Below the pieces are notes generated by a model that had not been told where the DNA came from, made no database searches, and was given only the letters and a program-made list of their open reading frames with translations. Below, piece after piece: positions 28,534 to 37,182 of a DNA stretch of 64,000 nt. The DNA is from Leptospira fluminis (GTDB taxonomy: Bacteria; Spirochaetota; Leptospiria; Leptospirales; Leptospiraceae), in NCBI RefSeq assembly GCF_004771275.1, contig NZ_RQEV01000015.1:62001-126000 (forward strand), written 5' to 3'. Every line of letters begins with the position of its first letter. Position 1 is the stretch's first letter. The translations under genes and the position numbers were made by a program.

Positions 28534-30267
28534 ATGAAAACAAGGACGACCGAAACGAAACGAGAAGAATTCAGAACCTCCGACCGACCTGCGAACGGTG
28601 CAGAACTGCTCGTCCGCTTTCTATTACACAAAAACGTAAAGCGTGTGGTCGGGATTCCGGGAGGGGCCAATCTTCCGATTTACGACGCGCTGTACGAGAG
28701 CGGAATCGAACACGTATTGGCTAGGCACGAGCAAGGAGCCGGCTTTGTCGCGTTAGGGAGCGCAAGAATCACAGGAAAAGCCGCGGTATGCATCGCTTCC
28801 TCGGGGCCGGGAGTCACGAATTTGTTGACTGCCGTAGCGGATGCCAAATGCGATTCGGTTCCTTTGATTGCGATCACGGGGCAGGTCCCTCAGTCTTTGA
28901 TGGGAACCGACGCCTTTCAGGAAATAGATACGTACTCCTTGTCCAAGCCTATCACCAAAAAGACCTATCTGGTGCGTTCCACGAGCGAACTGGCTCTAGT
29001 TTTGGACGAAGCGTTTCGTATCGCGGAACACGGGAGGCCCGGACCGGTTTGGATCGATATTCCCAAAGACGTACAGCTTTCCACGTTTCACGGAGACTGG
29101 ACGGAAACCGAGGAACTATGGAATTCCCGTAGAGAACCCGAGAGTCCGAGGCTTTCGTCCGCTTCGGAGGAGAAATTCGAATCCTTTTGTCGCTTATTGG
29201 AGAATGCGAAACGACCTATTCTGTACGCGGGCGGAGGTGTAAGACTTTCGGGAGCCGAAGACCTCTTGGGCAGATTTGCGGAAAGGCAGGACATTCCTGT
29301 CGCTACAACTCTTATGGGGATGGATTGCTTTCCTCGAAAACACCGTCTTTCTTTAGGGATGCTGGGCATGCACGGGGCTCCGTATACGAACATCGCCCTG
29401 GAAGAGTCGGATCTGCTTTTGGCTTTCGGGGTGAGATTCGACGATCGCGCTACCGGAAAATTGGAAACTTTCTGTCCGAATGCGAAGGTGGTACATGTGG
29501 ACATCGATCCTAGAGAGATCGGGAAATTAAGAGAACCGGATCTGTTCTTTTTGGAGGACCTTCGGAATTTCCTGGTGTCGGCGGCGGAATTGCCGGAGCG
29601 GAAACGGGATTCTTGGAATAGCTTGGTCGCTTCGTGGAAGAGACTCTTTCCTCTTCCTTCGTTCTCGAAGGGGTCCGGTTATTTGCCTGATGTCGTTTTG
29701 AAGACTTGTGCGGATGCATTGGGACCGACGGCCATACTGACGACGGACGTGGGACAGCACCAAATGTGGGCAGCTCAGTTTTATCCTTTCGAAAAGCCCA
29801 AGACTTGGATCACTTCGGGTGGGTTGGGCACTATGGGATTCGGTTTGCCTGCGGCCATCGGCGTCGCTTTGGAGTTTCCGGAACGCGATGTGCTCTGCAT
29901 TTCCGGAGACGGATCCTTTTGGATGAACGTCCAGGAGCTGGATACTCTGGCAGGGACTGATCTGAACGTCAAAATTCTCGTTTTCGACAACAGACATCTC
30001 GGACTTGTTCGGCAACAGCAGGAACTTTTTTTCCAAGGAAGATTCTACGGGAGTTCCTACTCGGGACCGTCGAAATCCGCGAGAGTCGCCGAATCTCTGG
30101 GAATTCCGAGTTTGGATTTGGGGGAAGAGGGTCGTACCCTCTCCGATTTAGGTCGGTTCTTAAAGGAGCCGGGTCCGGGACTTGTCGTAGTTCCGATAGA
30201 TCCGAAATTACACGTTCTGCCGATCGTTCCGGCGGGAAAAGGAAATCTGGAAATGGTGTTAGAATGA
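28534..30267 (+). CDS. ilvB: Acetolactate synthase large subunit
   Basis: A TPP enzyme joining pyruvate with pyruvate or 2-oxobutyrate, the first shared step of Val/Leu/Ile synthesis. The 577-residue protein has catalytic Glu in LARHEQGAGFVALGSARITGK, the GTDAFQEIDTYSLSKPITK loop, and the central FAD-type domain. The TPP-Mg motif GDGSFWMNVQELDTL...VFDN is near residue 453. The family length is normal. No regulatory small subunit (ilvN) follows; trpE does. Regulation by the upstream attenuator is inferred from sequence. Other TPP carboligases share the fold, but the motifs favour acetolactate synthase. Confidence 0.9.
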   Translation: MKTRTTETKREEFRTSDRPANGAELLVRFLLHKNVKRVVGIPGGANLPIYDALYESGIEHVLARHEQGAGFVALGSARITGKAAVCIASSGPGVTNLLTAVADAKCDSVPLIAITGQVPQSLMGTDAFQEIDTYSLSKPITKKTYLVRSTSELALVLDEAFRIAEHGRPGPVWIDIPKDVQLSTFHGDWTETEELWNSRREPESPRLSSASEEKFESFCRLLENAKRPILYAGGGVRLSGAEDLLGRFAERQDIPVATTLMGMDCFPRKHRLSLGMLGMHGAPYTNIALEESDLLLAFGVRFDDRATGKLETFCPNAKVVHVDIDPREIGKLREPDLFFLEDLRNFLVSAAELPERKRDSWNSLVASWKRLFPLPSFSKGSGYLPDVVLKTCADALGPTAILTTDVGQHQMWAAQFYPFEKPKTWITSGGLGTMGFGLPAAIGVALEFPERDVLCISGDGSFWMNVQELDTLAGTDLNVKILVFDNRHLGLVRQQQELFFQGRFYGSSYSGPSKSARVAESLGIPSLDLGEEGRTLSDLGRFLKEPGPGLVVVPIDPKLHVLPIVPAGKGNLEMVLE

Positions 30268-30342
30268 AAAATTTAGAATATCCTAAAATTAAAATATATC
30301 CCGTGAAATCTACCGAAGTCCCCTCTTTTCTTCCCTTTTATT

Positions 30343-30374
30343 GGCCCCTGTAGGGGCCTGATCTTTCTTTTTCT
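30343..30374 (+). terminator. Rho-independent terminator between ilvB and trpE
   Basis: GGCCCC-TGTA-GGGGCC stem followed by a T-rich tail (TGATCTTTCTTTTTCT). It separates ilvB from trpE. A second hairpin, CGGGTC/GACCCG at 30392-30411, follows but lacks a T-run. No Trp-rich leader frame accompanies either. Confidence 0.75.
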
Positions 30375-30434
30375 CCCCTTCGAAGTCGGATCGGGTCTTT
30401 TTAGCGACCCGAAATAAAAATCAAGGAGCAATTT

Positions 30435-31862
30435 ATGCCTTTAGAATTATACGATTTAAGAAGCGAGGTGGAATCGTTATCTCCTCGCCCGTTCTTAAAA
30501 CCATTTCCGTTAACCGAACACGAAACGATTCCGTTTTTCAGGAACCTGCTTGCAGAATCTTCCTGCGCCGTACTCTTGGAGAGTTTGGGGCCGGAGTCGG
30601 ATAATTCCCGTTATACGTTCTTATCCGCTTTTCCGAAGCGGATCTTTACCGCACGGGGAAACAAGCTGGAGATGGACGGTAAGGTGTTAGCGGAAGGAAA
30701 CCCGTACCAAGCTTTGTCGGAAATCCTTTCCCCGAGACGGAACTCGGAGGACAAAGGCGGATCTTTTTACAGATCCTTTATGGAGTGTACGGAGGCGGGA
30801 GGAGGAGGACTCTACGGTACTTTGTCCTATGAGAGCGTAAACGATATGGAGCCCGGGATCCGTTTGAAGGAGCACCCTCGGTTTCCCAAGTTTCAATTCG
30901 CTTGGATGGAAGACGGGATCCTGATCGATCGCAGAACGGGAAGGTCCAGTTATTTTCATTACGGTACCGACCGTTACTCTCTCTTCGAATCGATTTTCAA
31001 AAAAGGGAATTCGCCGGGATCCGCTTTGTCTCTAAAGGATTTAGGGGATTCCAGGACTCGGGAAGAACACCGTAAGATGGTCTCGGAAGCCATGTCGGAA
31101 ATCCGTGCGGGAAATACGTTCCAGTGTCAGATCGGATTCAAACGTTCTTACGAGATCCAAGGAGAGGATCTTCGCTTATACGAGGCATTACGGACTTTGA
31201 ACCCTTCTCCTTATATGTTTTATCTCTCTTTCGGAGATCGGTCCCTTCTCGGAGCTAGTCCCGAGTTATTGTTCCGATTGAAGGACGGCGTCGTGGAATC
31301 CTTTCCTCTCGCGGGGACGATCCGGAGAGGAAAGGACGAGGAGGAGGATAGGATTCTGGCGGAACGCATACTTTCGGATCCGAAAGAAATCGCGGAACAC
31401 AATATGTTGGTGGATCTCCATCGGAACGACCTAGGTAGAATCGCGAAGTTCGGTACCGTAAAAGTAAGGAACTCCTTTTCCTTGAAGAGGTTCAGTCACG
31501 TGCAGCATCTGTCCACGGAGATTTCCGGGATTCTACGATCGGGGAGGGACGCTTTCGACGGTTTAGCTTCGTCGTTTCCTACGGGAACGTTAAGCGGCGC
31601 TCCGAAAGTGGAATCGATGCGGATCATAGATAGGATAGAAAACGATCCTCGGGGGCCTTACGGCGGTGCGGTGGGTCGATTCGGATTCGACGGAAACTGT
31701 TCTTTCTGCATTCCGATCCGAAGCTTCTTCCGTGTCGAAACCGAAGGGTTCCTGCGGGCTTCCAGCGGAATCGTATTCGATTCCGATGCGGACGACGAGT
31801 ACGAGGAAATCAAACATAAAATGGGATCGGTTCTGAGTGCGATCCGGGAGGTGAGCCGATGA
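30435..31862 (+). CDS. trpE: Anthranilate synthase component I
   Basis: TrpE converts chorismate and ammonia to anthranilate, the first committed step to tryptophan. The 475-residue protein has the feedback-site motif AVLLESLG near residue 38, characteristic of Trp-inhibited enzymes. The chorismate-binding domain has GNTFQCQIGFKRS, FYLSFGDRSLLGASPELLF, PLAGTIRRGKDEEED, NMLVDLHRNDLGR and FPTGTLSGAPKVESM. Aminodeoxychorismate synthase (PabB) is the alternative; the N-terminal LLES motif favours TrpE. Its stop overlaps the trpG start by four bases. Confidence 0.88.
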   Translation: MPLELYDLRSEVESLSPRPFLKPFPLTEHETIPFFRNLLAESSCAVLLESLGPESDNSRYTFLSAFPKRIFTARGNKLEMDGKVLAEGNPYQALSEILSPRRNSEDKGGSFYRSFMECTEAGGGGLYGTLSYESVNDMEPGIRLKEHPRFPKFQFAWMEDGILIDRRTGRSSYFHYGTDRYSLFESIFKKGNSPGSALSLKDLGDSRTREEHRKMVSEAMSEIRAGNTFQCQIGFKRSYEIQGEDLRLYEALRTLNPSPYMFYLSFGDRSLLGASPELLFRLKDGVVESFPLAGTIRRGKDEEEDRILAERILSDPKEIAEHNMLVDLHRNDLGRIAKFGTVKVRNSFSLKRFSHVQHLSTEISGILRSGRDAFDGLASSFPTGTLSGAPKVESMRIIDRIENDPRGPYGGAVGRFGFDGNCSFCIPIRSFFRVETEGFLRASSGIVFDSDADDEYEEIKHKMGSVLSAIREVSR

Positions 31863-32455
31863 AGGTTCTGTTGATCGATCATTACGATTCTTTTACATAC
31901 AATCTCTTTCAATTTTTGGGAGAAATTCTAGAGGAGGAATACGCTTCCAGATTCAAGCTCGACGTGTTCCGCCACGACGAAATCGGATTCTCCGAAATAG
32001 AATCCGCTAAGTACGACAGGATCGTTCTTTCACCCGGACCCGGGACTCCGGAAAATCACGAATATTTCGGAGTTTCTTCCTTCGTTCTCCGGGAATTGAG
32101 CGGAAGAGTTCCGATTTTAGGGGTCTGTTTGGGCATGCAAGGTATGGCCTTTATGGCCGGCGCTAAGATCGTCCCGGCTCGGCTTCCGATGCACGGAAAA
32201 TTATCTGAGATCTTGCACGATGGCAAGGGGGTGTTTCACGGATTACCGGACGGATTGAACGTTATGCGTTATCATTCCCTAGTGGTGGATCCGGAGGGAC
32301 TTTCGGAGGAATGGGTTCGGACCTCGTTTGCGGGAGACGAATTGATGGGCATACGCCACAAGACGAAACCTTCGGAAGGGATACAATTCCACCCGGAATC
32401 TTTCGCAACGGAAGGAGGGAAACGGATGATTTCGAATTTTCTTTTTAGGGATTGA
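31859..32455 (+). CDS. trpG: Anthranilate synthase component II (glutamine amidotransferase)
   Basis: The amidotransferase subunit that hydrolyses glutamine and passes ammonia to TrpE. The 198-residue class I amidotransferase has the entry VLLIDHYDSFTYNLFQFLGE, the oxyanion region LSPGPGTPE, the nucleophile Cys in ILGVCLGMQ, and the His-Glu of the triad in GIQFHPESF. The four-base overlap with trpE ensures equal synthesis. In some bacteria one TrpG also serves folate synthesis, which cannot be excluded. Confidence 0.9.
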   Translation: MKVLLIDHYDSFTYNLFQFLGEILEEEYASRFKLDVFRHDEIGFSEIESAKYDRIVLSPGPGTPENHEYFGVSSFVLRELSGRVPILGVCLGMQGMAFMAGAKIVPARLPMHGKLSEILHDGKGVFHGLPDGLNVMRYHSLVVDPEGLSEEWVRTSFAGDELMGIRHKTKPSEGIQFHPESFATEGGKRMISNFLFRD

Positions 32456-32482
32456 TTTCTTCCGAATAAGCGAACGTTACGA

Positions 32483-34192
32483 TTACTTGGGAAGCGATAA
32501 ATCCGCTTTACGTAGATACTCGCGGATTTTTTCCGCGAGTTCTTCGATTCGAAACGGTTTTCCCAGGTAATCGTCTATTCCCGCCTGAGCACATTCGACT
32601 CTGTCCTCCGGGCTATCGTGCGCGGTAACCGCTATGATCCAGGGAATTTTGCGGGACGACGGTTTCATCTTGAGGATTCTCGCCGTGTCGATTCCGCTGA
32701 GTTCCGGCATCTGGATGTCCAGTAGTAAGAGATCGATTTCCCATTTTTCCCAAAAAGCGAGTACTTCCAATCCGTTGGAGACGATCTCGCAGCTTAGACC
32801 CATGCGTTCGAGCATTCTCCGTATCAATTTCTGATTCACCGGATTGTCTTCCGCGACCAGGATACTGGTCGTGGAATAGCCGGAAAAATCCGTTATTTTC
32901 GAGACGGGTCCTTCGGCTCGGTTTCCCGAACGAGGGGGGAATGTTGCCTTCGGAAGATCGATTTCGAGGATGAATTCGCTTCCTTGCCATAAAACGCTTT
33001 TGGCTTCGATCTTCCAGCCTAGGGTATCGCAGATTTTTTTGCACAAGGCTAAACCCAACCCGGTTCCGCCGTACTTCCTGGAAATGGATGCGTCGATTTG
33101 GGAAAACGCTTCGAAGAGTCCCGGGATTCTTTTCTCCGCGATTCCGATTCCCGTATCGACGACCCCGATCCTTCCTTTCACGTTCTTTTCGGAGGCGACC
33201 ACATCTTTAAGATAGAATTCGATCCGGCCTTGTTCCGTGAACTTCAACGCGTTGGAAAGAAGGTTGGAGAATACCTGCTGGATTCTACGGGGATCCGATC
33301 TTACGATCAATTCGGGAGTTTCCTGCGGAAGATTTAAAACGAACTTCAATCCGTTCTGCTTCGCTTCTTTTTCCGCCGGGATTGCGATCTCCCTGATTAA
33401 AGAAATCAGATCGAATTCCAACGAGCTCAAAACCAAGGTGCCGGATTCCGCTTTGCTGAAATCGATCGCGTCGTTTATCAAATGAATGAGGTGTTCTCCG
33501 CTTTCCTGGACGGAGTCCAGATATTCCGACTGCATGCGACTAATATCCGTTTGTCTGATCAGATCCACCATTCCCAGAATTCCGTGTACGGGAGTCCGGA
33601 ACTCGTGATTCATATTCACGAAAAACTGTTCTCTTGCCTTTTGCAGATCCAAACTGACGGCTTGGGCTCGGATGAGTTCTCTCGAATTGGCCTCCAGTTC
33701 CATATACGCGATCACGGAATCGGCTAACGCTCGTAAGGCTTCTAATTGCCTAGGATCCAGATTTTTCGGTACGGTATCTATCACGCAGAGCGTCCCGATC
33801 ACCGAACCGGACGGAGTCACCAGAGGAGCTCCCGCATAGAATCGAACGTAAGGCGGGCCGAGTACGGACGGATTTTTTTCGAATTTAGGATCCAGGGCCG
33901 CATCATTCACGATATAAATATCCGAGCCGAGTAATGCGAATTGGCAGAAAGAAGCTTCCCGCTCGGTTTCCTCCGTGTCCAATCCCACTCTAGACTTGAA
34001 CCACTGCCTCTTTTCGTCGATCAGGGAAATCAAGGCGATGGGAGTGCCGCAGATCAAGGAAGCGGCCTTCGTGATTCCGTCGTATTTTTTTTCCGGCGGA
34101 GTATCTAGAATATCGTATTTTTTTAATTCCCGAAGTCGAGAAAGTTCGTTTGCAGGGAAAGGTGCGACGGAATAAGGGCGAGAGGAATCCAT
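32483..34192 (-). CDS. Hybrid sensor histidine kinase (GAF-HisKA-HATPase-REC)
   Basis: A 569-residue soluble hybrid kinase. The GAF domain (about 20-165) contains ASFCQFALLGSDIYIVNDA and FYAGAPLVTPSGSVIGTLCVID, a signature seen in many GAF kinases. The HisKA region has phospho-His H196 (NMNHEFRTPVHGIL). The ATPase domain shows QVFSNLLSNALKFTEQG, VVDTGIGIAE and GGTGLGLALCKKI. The C-terminal receiver has SILVAEDNPVNQKL and phospho-Asp in LLLLDIQMPE. No DNA-binding output is present, so it likely feeds a phosphorelay. Ligand unknown. Confidence 0.9.
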   Translation of the reverse strand: MDSSRPYSVAPFPANELSRLRELKKYDILDTPPEKKYDGITKAASLICGTPIALISLIDEKRQWFKSRVGLDTEETEREASFCQFALLGSDIYIVNDAALDPKFEKNPSVLGPPYVRFYAGAPLVTPSGSVIGTLCVIDTVPKNLDPRQLEALRALADSVIAYMELEANSRELIRAQAVSLDLQKAREQFFVNMNHEFRTPVHGILGMVDLIRQTDISRMQSEYLDSVQESGEHLIHLINDAIDFSKAESGTLVLSSLEFDLISLIREIAIPAEKEAKQNGLKFVLNLPQETPELIVRSDPRRIQQVFSNLLSNALKFTEQGRIEFYLKDVVASEKNVKGRIGVVDTGIGIAEKRIPGLFEAFSQIDASISRKYGGTGLGLALCKKICDTLGWKIEAKSVLWQGSEFILEIDLPKATFPPRSGNRAEGPVSKITDFSGYSTTSILVAEDNPVNQKLIRRMLERMGLSCEIVSNGLEVLAFWEKWEIDLLLLDIQMPELSGIDTARILKMKPSSRKIPWIIAVTAHDSPEDRVECAQAGIDDYLGKPFRIEELAEKIREYLRKADLSLPK

Positions 34193-34329
34193 AAAAAGGT
34201 TTGGAATCGGAGAATATCCACAGATTCTGGGAGAGGCTGGGAAAAAAACAAGGGTTTTGCCCGGCCCTCCAAGTTTTTAAGACGGAAGTTTTTCCGGAAA
34301 TAGTCCAATCAGTGTAGGTTCGGGGATCA

Positions 34330-35199
34330 ATGGGATTTAGAAGAATTATCGGTACGAGAGTTGCGGAGAAAACGTTGGAAGGAGGAGGGTTTCCGGTCCG
34401 GCGTCCCTTCCCGGTACAGGGCTTCTCCTATTGGGATCCGTTTTTACTTTTGGACGAAATGGGCCCGGTGATTTATTCTCCTGGAGAAGCGATCGGAGCT
34501 CCCGATCATCCGCATAGAGGATTCGAAACGGTAACTTATCTTCTCTCCGGTGAAATGGAACATAAGGATTCCTGGGGACATGCCGGAAGATTAAGATCGG
34601 GAGGAATCCAATGGATGACCGCAGGTTCCGGTTTGGTACATTCCGAGATGCCTTCCCGAGAGTTTCAAAATTCGGGAGGACGCATGCACGGATTTCAAAT
34701 CTGGGTCAACCTTCCTCAGGAGAAAAAACTCATTTCTCCCAGATACCAAGAAGTGGACTCCTCTCAGCTTCCCGTCGTGGAAAAAGACGGGGCTTGGGTA
34801 AAGGTCGTGGCGGGAGAATGCTGGGGAACTTCCGCGATCATACAGACACAGACTCCCATCGTATTTTTTCACGTGAAGTTATCTCCCGGATCTTGGGCGG
34901 AGATTCCGGTTCCGAAAGAATGTACTGCGCTCGCCTATCCTTTTGTCGGCGGGGGAACCGCCGTGGATGCGGAGGGAGAAATCGAAGTGGAAGAGGGCGA
35001 AACACTCTACTTCGGAGCGGAAGAAGGAGCGATCACCTTGCGGGCTCCCGAGGATTTCGAATGGGAGCTTTTAATTTTAGGAGGGGTTCCGTTGCAGGAA
35101 CCCGTGGCAAGGTACGGTCCTTTCGTCATGAATACTCCCCAGGAAATCCAGCAGGCATTCGAAGATTATTCCGCCGGAAAAATGGGTGAGATTCTGTAA
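34330..35199 (+). CDS. Pirin-family protein
   Basis: A 289-residue bicupin. The iron site of pirins is seen near residues 58-105: APDHPHRGFETVTYLLSGEMEHKDSWGH, then GGIQWMTAGSGLVHSEMP. The C-terminal cupin (about 175-270) follows, with WAEIPVPKECTALAYPFVGGG. Pirins include quercetinases and redox-sensing regulators; which applies is unknown. Divergent from the hybrid kinase, and followed 11 bp later by a flavoprotein gene on the same strand. Confidence 0.88.
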   Translation: MGFRRIIGTRVAEKTLEGGGFPVRRPFPVQGFSYWDPFLLLDEMGPVIYSPGEAIGAPDHPHRGFETVTYLLSGEMEHKDSWGHAGRLRSGGIQWMTAGSGLVHSEMPSREFQNSGGRMHGFQIWVNLPQEKKLISPRYQEVDSSQLPVVEKDGAWVKVVAGECWGTSAIIQTQTPIVFFHVKLSPGSWAEIPVPKECTALAYPFVGGGTAVDAEGEIEVEEGETLYFGAEEGAITLRAPEDFEWELLILGGVPLQEPVARYGPFVMNTPQEIQQAFEDYSAGKMGEIL

Positions 35200-35210
35200 C
35201 GGCTCGGAAG

Positions 35211-36470
35211 GTGGATCGATTGCCTAAAGAGGAAAAAGAAAAAAGCGTCGCAGTGATCGGAGGAGGGGCAGCCGGTTTTTTCGGGGCCATCCAGACCCGT
35301 AGGCTTTCCGGCGGAACCTACAAAGTGGTGCTTTTGGAAAAATCGCCTAACGTTCTGTCCAAGGTCCGCATTTCCGGAGGAGGAAGATGCAACGTTACCC
35401 ATGCATGCTTCGACCCGGAGGAATTGTCCAAGCGTTATCCTAGAGGAGGACGGGAACTTAAGTACGCGTTCGAAAGTTTCCAGCCCAAGGATACGATCCG
35501 GTGGTTCGAAGAGCACGGAGTTCGGCTGAAGGCGGAAGCCGACGGGCGAATGTTCCCGGTAACGGACGATTCGAATACGATCGTGGAATGTCTTTTGCGG
35601 GAAGCCAAAGAATGCGGCGTTTCGATCCGCACCAAGGTTCCCGTGCTGGGTATTTTTCCTAGAAATGCGGAGGAAGAAGGCGGATTCACCGTGAAATGGG
35701 AAGGAGGCCAGCAGGATTTTCATCGGGTGCTCTTGGCCTCAGGTTCTTCCAGGAAGGTTTGGGATTGGGCAAAAAACATGGGGCACAGCATAGAGACTCC
35801 GGCCCCTTCCTTGTTTACGTTCGAGATCTCGGATCCGTTCATCGAAGGCCTTCAGGGCTTAAGCGTACCGGAAGCGGAGGTTTCCCTTCCCGATTTTAAA
35901 TTGGAACAGTCCGGTCCGATTTTGGTTACCCATTGGGGTCTCAGCGGACCCGGCGTACTGAAATTGTCCGCTTGGGGAGCTAGAGAACTTGCCTCTTGCG
36001 AATATAAAACTTCTCTGCATGTGGATTGGATTCCAGGAGTAACTAGGGAAGAAATTCGCGAGAAATTTCGTTTCGCAAGAGAAAGGATTCCTTCTAAGAG
36101 ACCCGCTGCGACACCCGAGTTCCGTTTACCCGCCAGGCTCTGGGAAAGAATCTGGGACGGATCGGAAGAAAAGCGCTGGTCGGAACTTTCCTCGAAACAA
36201 CTCCGCGAAGCGGAAGATGCGTTGAAAAGAACCGTATTTCAGATTCAAGGAAAAGGAGTCTTTAAGGAGGAGTTCGTTACCTGCGGCGGAATCAAGCGAA
36301 AGGAAGTGGATTTCAAAACCATGGAGAGCCGCATCGTTCCCGGATTGCATTTTGCCGGCGAAATTTTGGACATAGACGGAATCACCGGAGGTTTCAATTT
36401 TCAAAACGCGTGGACGACTTCTTTTCTCGCCGCGAAGGGAATCACGCGGGACGTTTCCGCACGGTCTTAA
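35211..36470 (+). CDS. NAD(P)/FAD-dependent oxidoreductase, HI0933/BaiN family
   Basis: A 419-residue flavoprotein. The dinucleotide-binding motif is VAVIGGGAAGFFGAIQTRR at the N-terminus, followed by the family signature KVRISGGGRCNVTHACFDPEE. The C-terminal FAD loop is GEILDIDGITGGFNFQNAW. Members are annotated as aminoacetone oxidase-like or BaiN-like, and physiological substrates are poorly known. The start is uncertain: GTG 35211 gives the full frame, while TTG 35220 has a better-spaced AAGGTGG. The 3' end overlaps the convergent VOC gene by four bases. Confidence 0.85.
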   Translation: MDRLPKEEKEKSVAVIGGGAAGFFGAIQTRRLSGGTYKVVLLEKSPNVLSKVRISGGGRCNVTHACFDPEELSKRYPRGGRELKYAFESFQPKDTIRWFEEHGVRLKAEADGRMFPVTDDSNTIVECLLREAKECGVSIRTKVPVLGIFPRNAEEEGGFTVKWEGGQQDFHRVLLASGSSRKVWDWAKNMGHSIETPAPSLFTFEISDPFIEGLQGLSVPEAEVSLPDFKLEQSGPILVTHWGLSGPGVLKLSAWGARELASCEYKTSLHVDWIPGVTREEIREKFRFARERIPSKRPAATPEFRLPARLWERIWDGSEEKRWSELSSKQLREAEDALKRTVFQIQGKGVFKEEFVTCGGIKRKEVDFKTMESRIVPGLHFAGEILDIDGITGGFNFQNAWTTSFLAAKGITRDVSARS

Positions 36471-36832
36471 ACGTTTTTGGAATATTCTTCTTCCTTCCAG
36501 GAATTCGGATAGGAACTATAGCCCAGACGATTTCCATCCGGGTCGCGAAAATACACCGTAAATTCGGTACGGTCTTCGATCTTCGACTCCAATAGAGATT
36601 CCACTCTTTTGCGTATCTCAGGAGTTTCCGCGGAAAAAACCAACGCGTGAGGTCCGAGTTTCCTGTTTTCCCGCTCGATCATCAATCTCGTATGCCCTGC
36701 CAGAAACCAACTGGATCTCAATTTTCCGTCCGGATAAAAATGATCCTTTTCGAATCGAAGGTTCGGAAGTCGCTCGTAAAAATTCTTTAGCAGAACGGGG
36801 TCTTCCGTGGCTATCGCGATATGATGGATCAA
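36467..36832 (-). CDS. VOC-family protein
   Basis: A 121-residue glyoxalase-fold protein. It opens MIHHIAIATEDPVLLKNFYERLP, with HIAIAT being the first metal-ligand strand, has a central GPHALVFSAETPE strand, and ends with YFRDPDGNRLGYSSYP. It is short but covers both half-repeats. The substrate is unknown. Its ATG overlaps the upstream acetyltransferase stop by four bases, making a two-gene translational unit. Confidence 0.8.
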   Translation of the reverse strand: MIHHIAIATEDPVLLKNFYERLPNLRFEKDHFYPDGKLRSSWFLAGHTRLMIERENRKLGPHALVFSAETPEIRKRVESLLESKIEDRTEFTVYFRDPDGNRLGYSSYPNSWKEEEYSKNV

Positions 36833-37113
36833 GGGTGGGCGACCAAACCTGAGTATTCTTTCCCTTTCCGTTTTAAGAAACTTTCCACGTAAGAGCAGGA
36901 AGGAACGATTTTTTTCCCTTCGGCCTTGGCTGCTTCCAAGGCAGCTCTGGTCAATACTTCCGCCAAACCTTTTCCACGCAAATGAGCCGGAACGAAAGTA
37001 TGAGTGAGATTCCAGATTTCCGAACCTATTTCGGAATATGATAAAAACGCTTCCCGGTCCTCTTCTGTCAGAGAGAATTTTCGGGAATTCGTGTCATGGG
37101 TCACTCTATTCAT
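36829..37113 (-). CDS. Small GNAT-like acetyltransferase (YjdJ type)
   Basis: A 94-residue minimal GCN5-related acetyltransferase. It has the acetyl-CoA loop VPAHLRGKGLAEVLTRAALEAAKAEGKKIVPSCSYVESFLKR, diagnostic of the short PF14542-type proteins, preceded by FLSYSEIGSEIWNLTHT. Acceptor substrate unknown. Co-translated with the downstream VOC-family gene through a four-base overlap. Confidence 0.85.
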   Translation of the reverse strand: MNRVTHDTNSRKFSLTEEDREAFLSYSEIGSEIWNLTHTFVPAHLRGKGLAEVLTRAALEAAKAEGKKIVPSCSYVESFLKRKGKEYSGLVAHP

Positions 37114-37182
37114 TGTTAGGACATTGTATCCGAAACGAATTCATTTTTTCGATTCCTTTTCTTTTTCGGAAACGCATTCCGC

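Noticed and set aside
30268..30434. Possible Trp attenuator before trpE
   Set aside because: Two hairpins are present, but only one TGG occurs and no short frame with Trp codons exists. The first hairpin is explained as the ilvB terminator.
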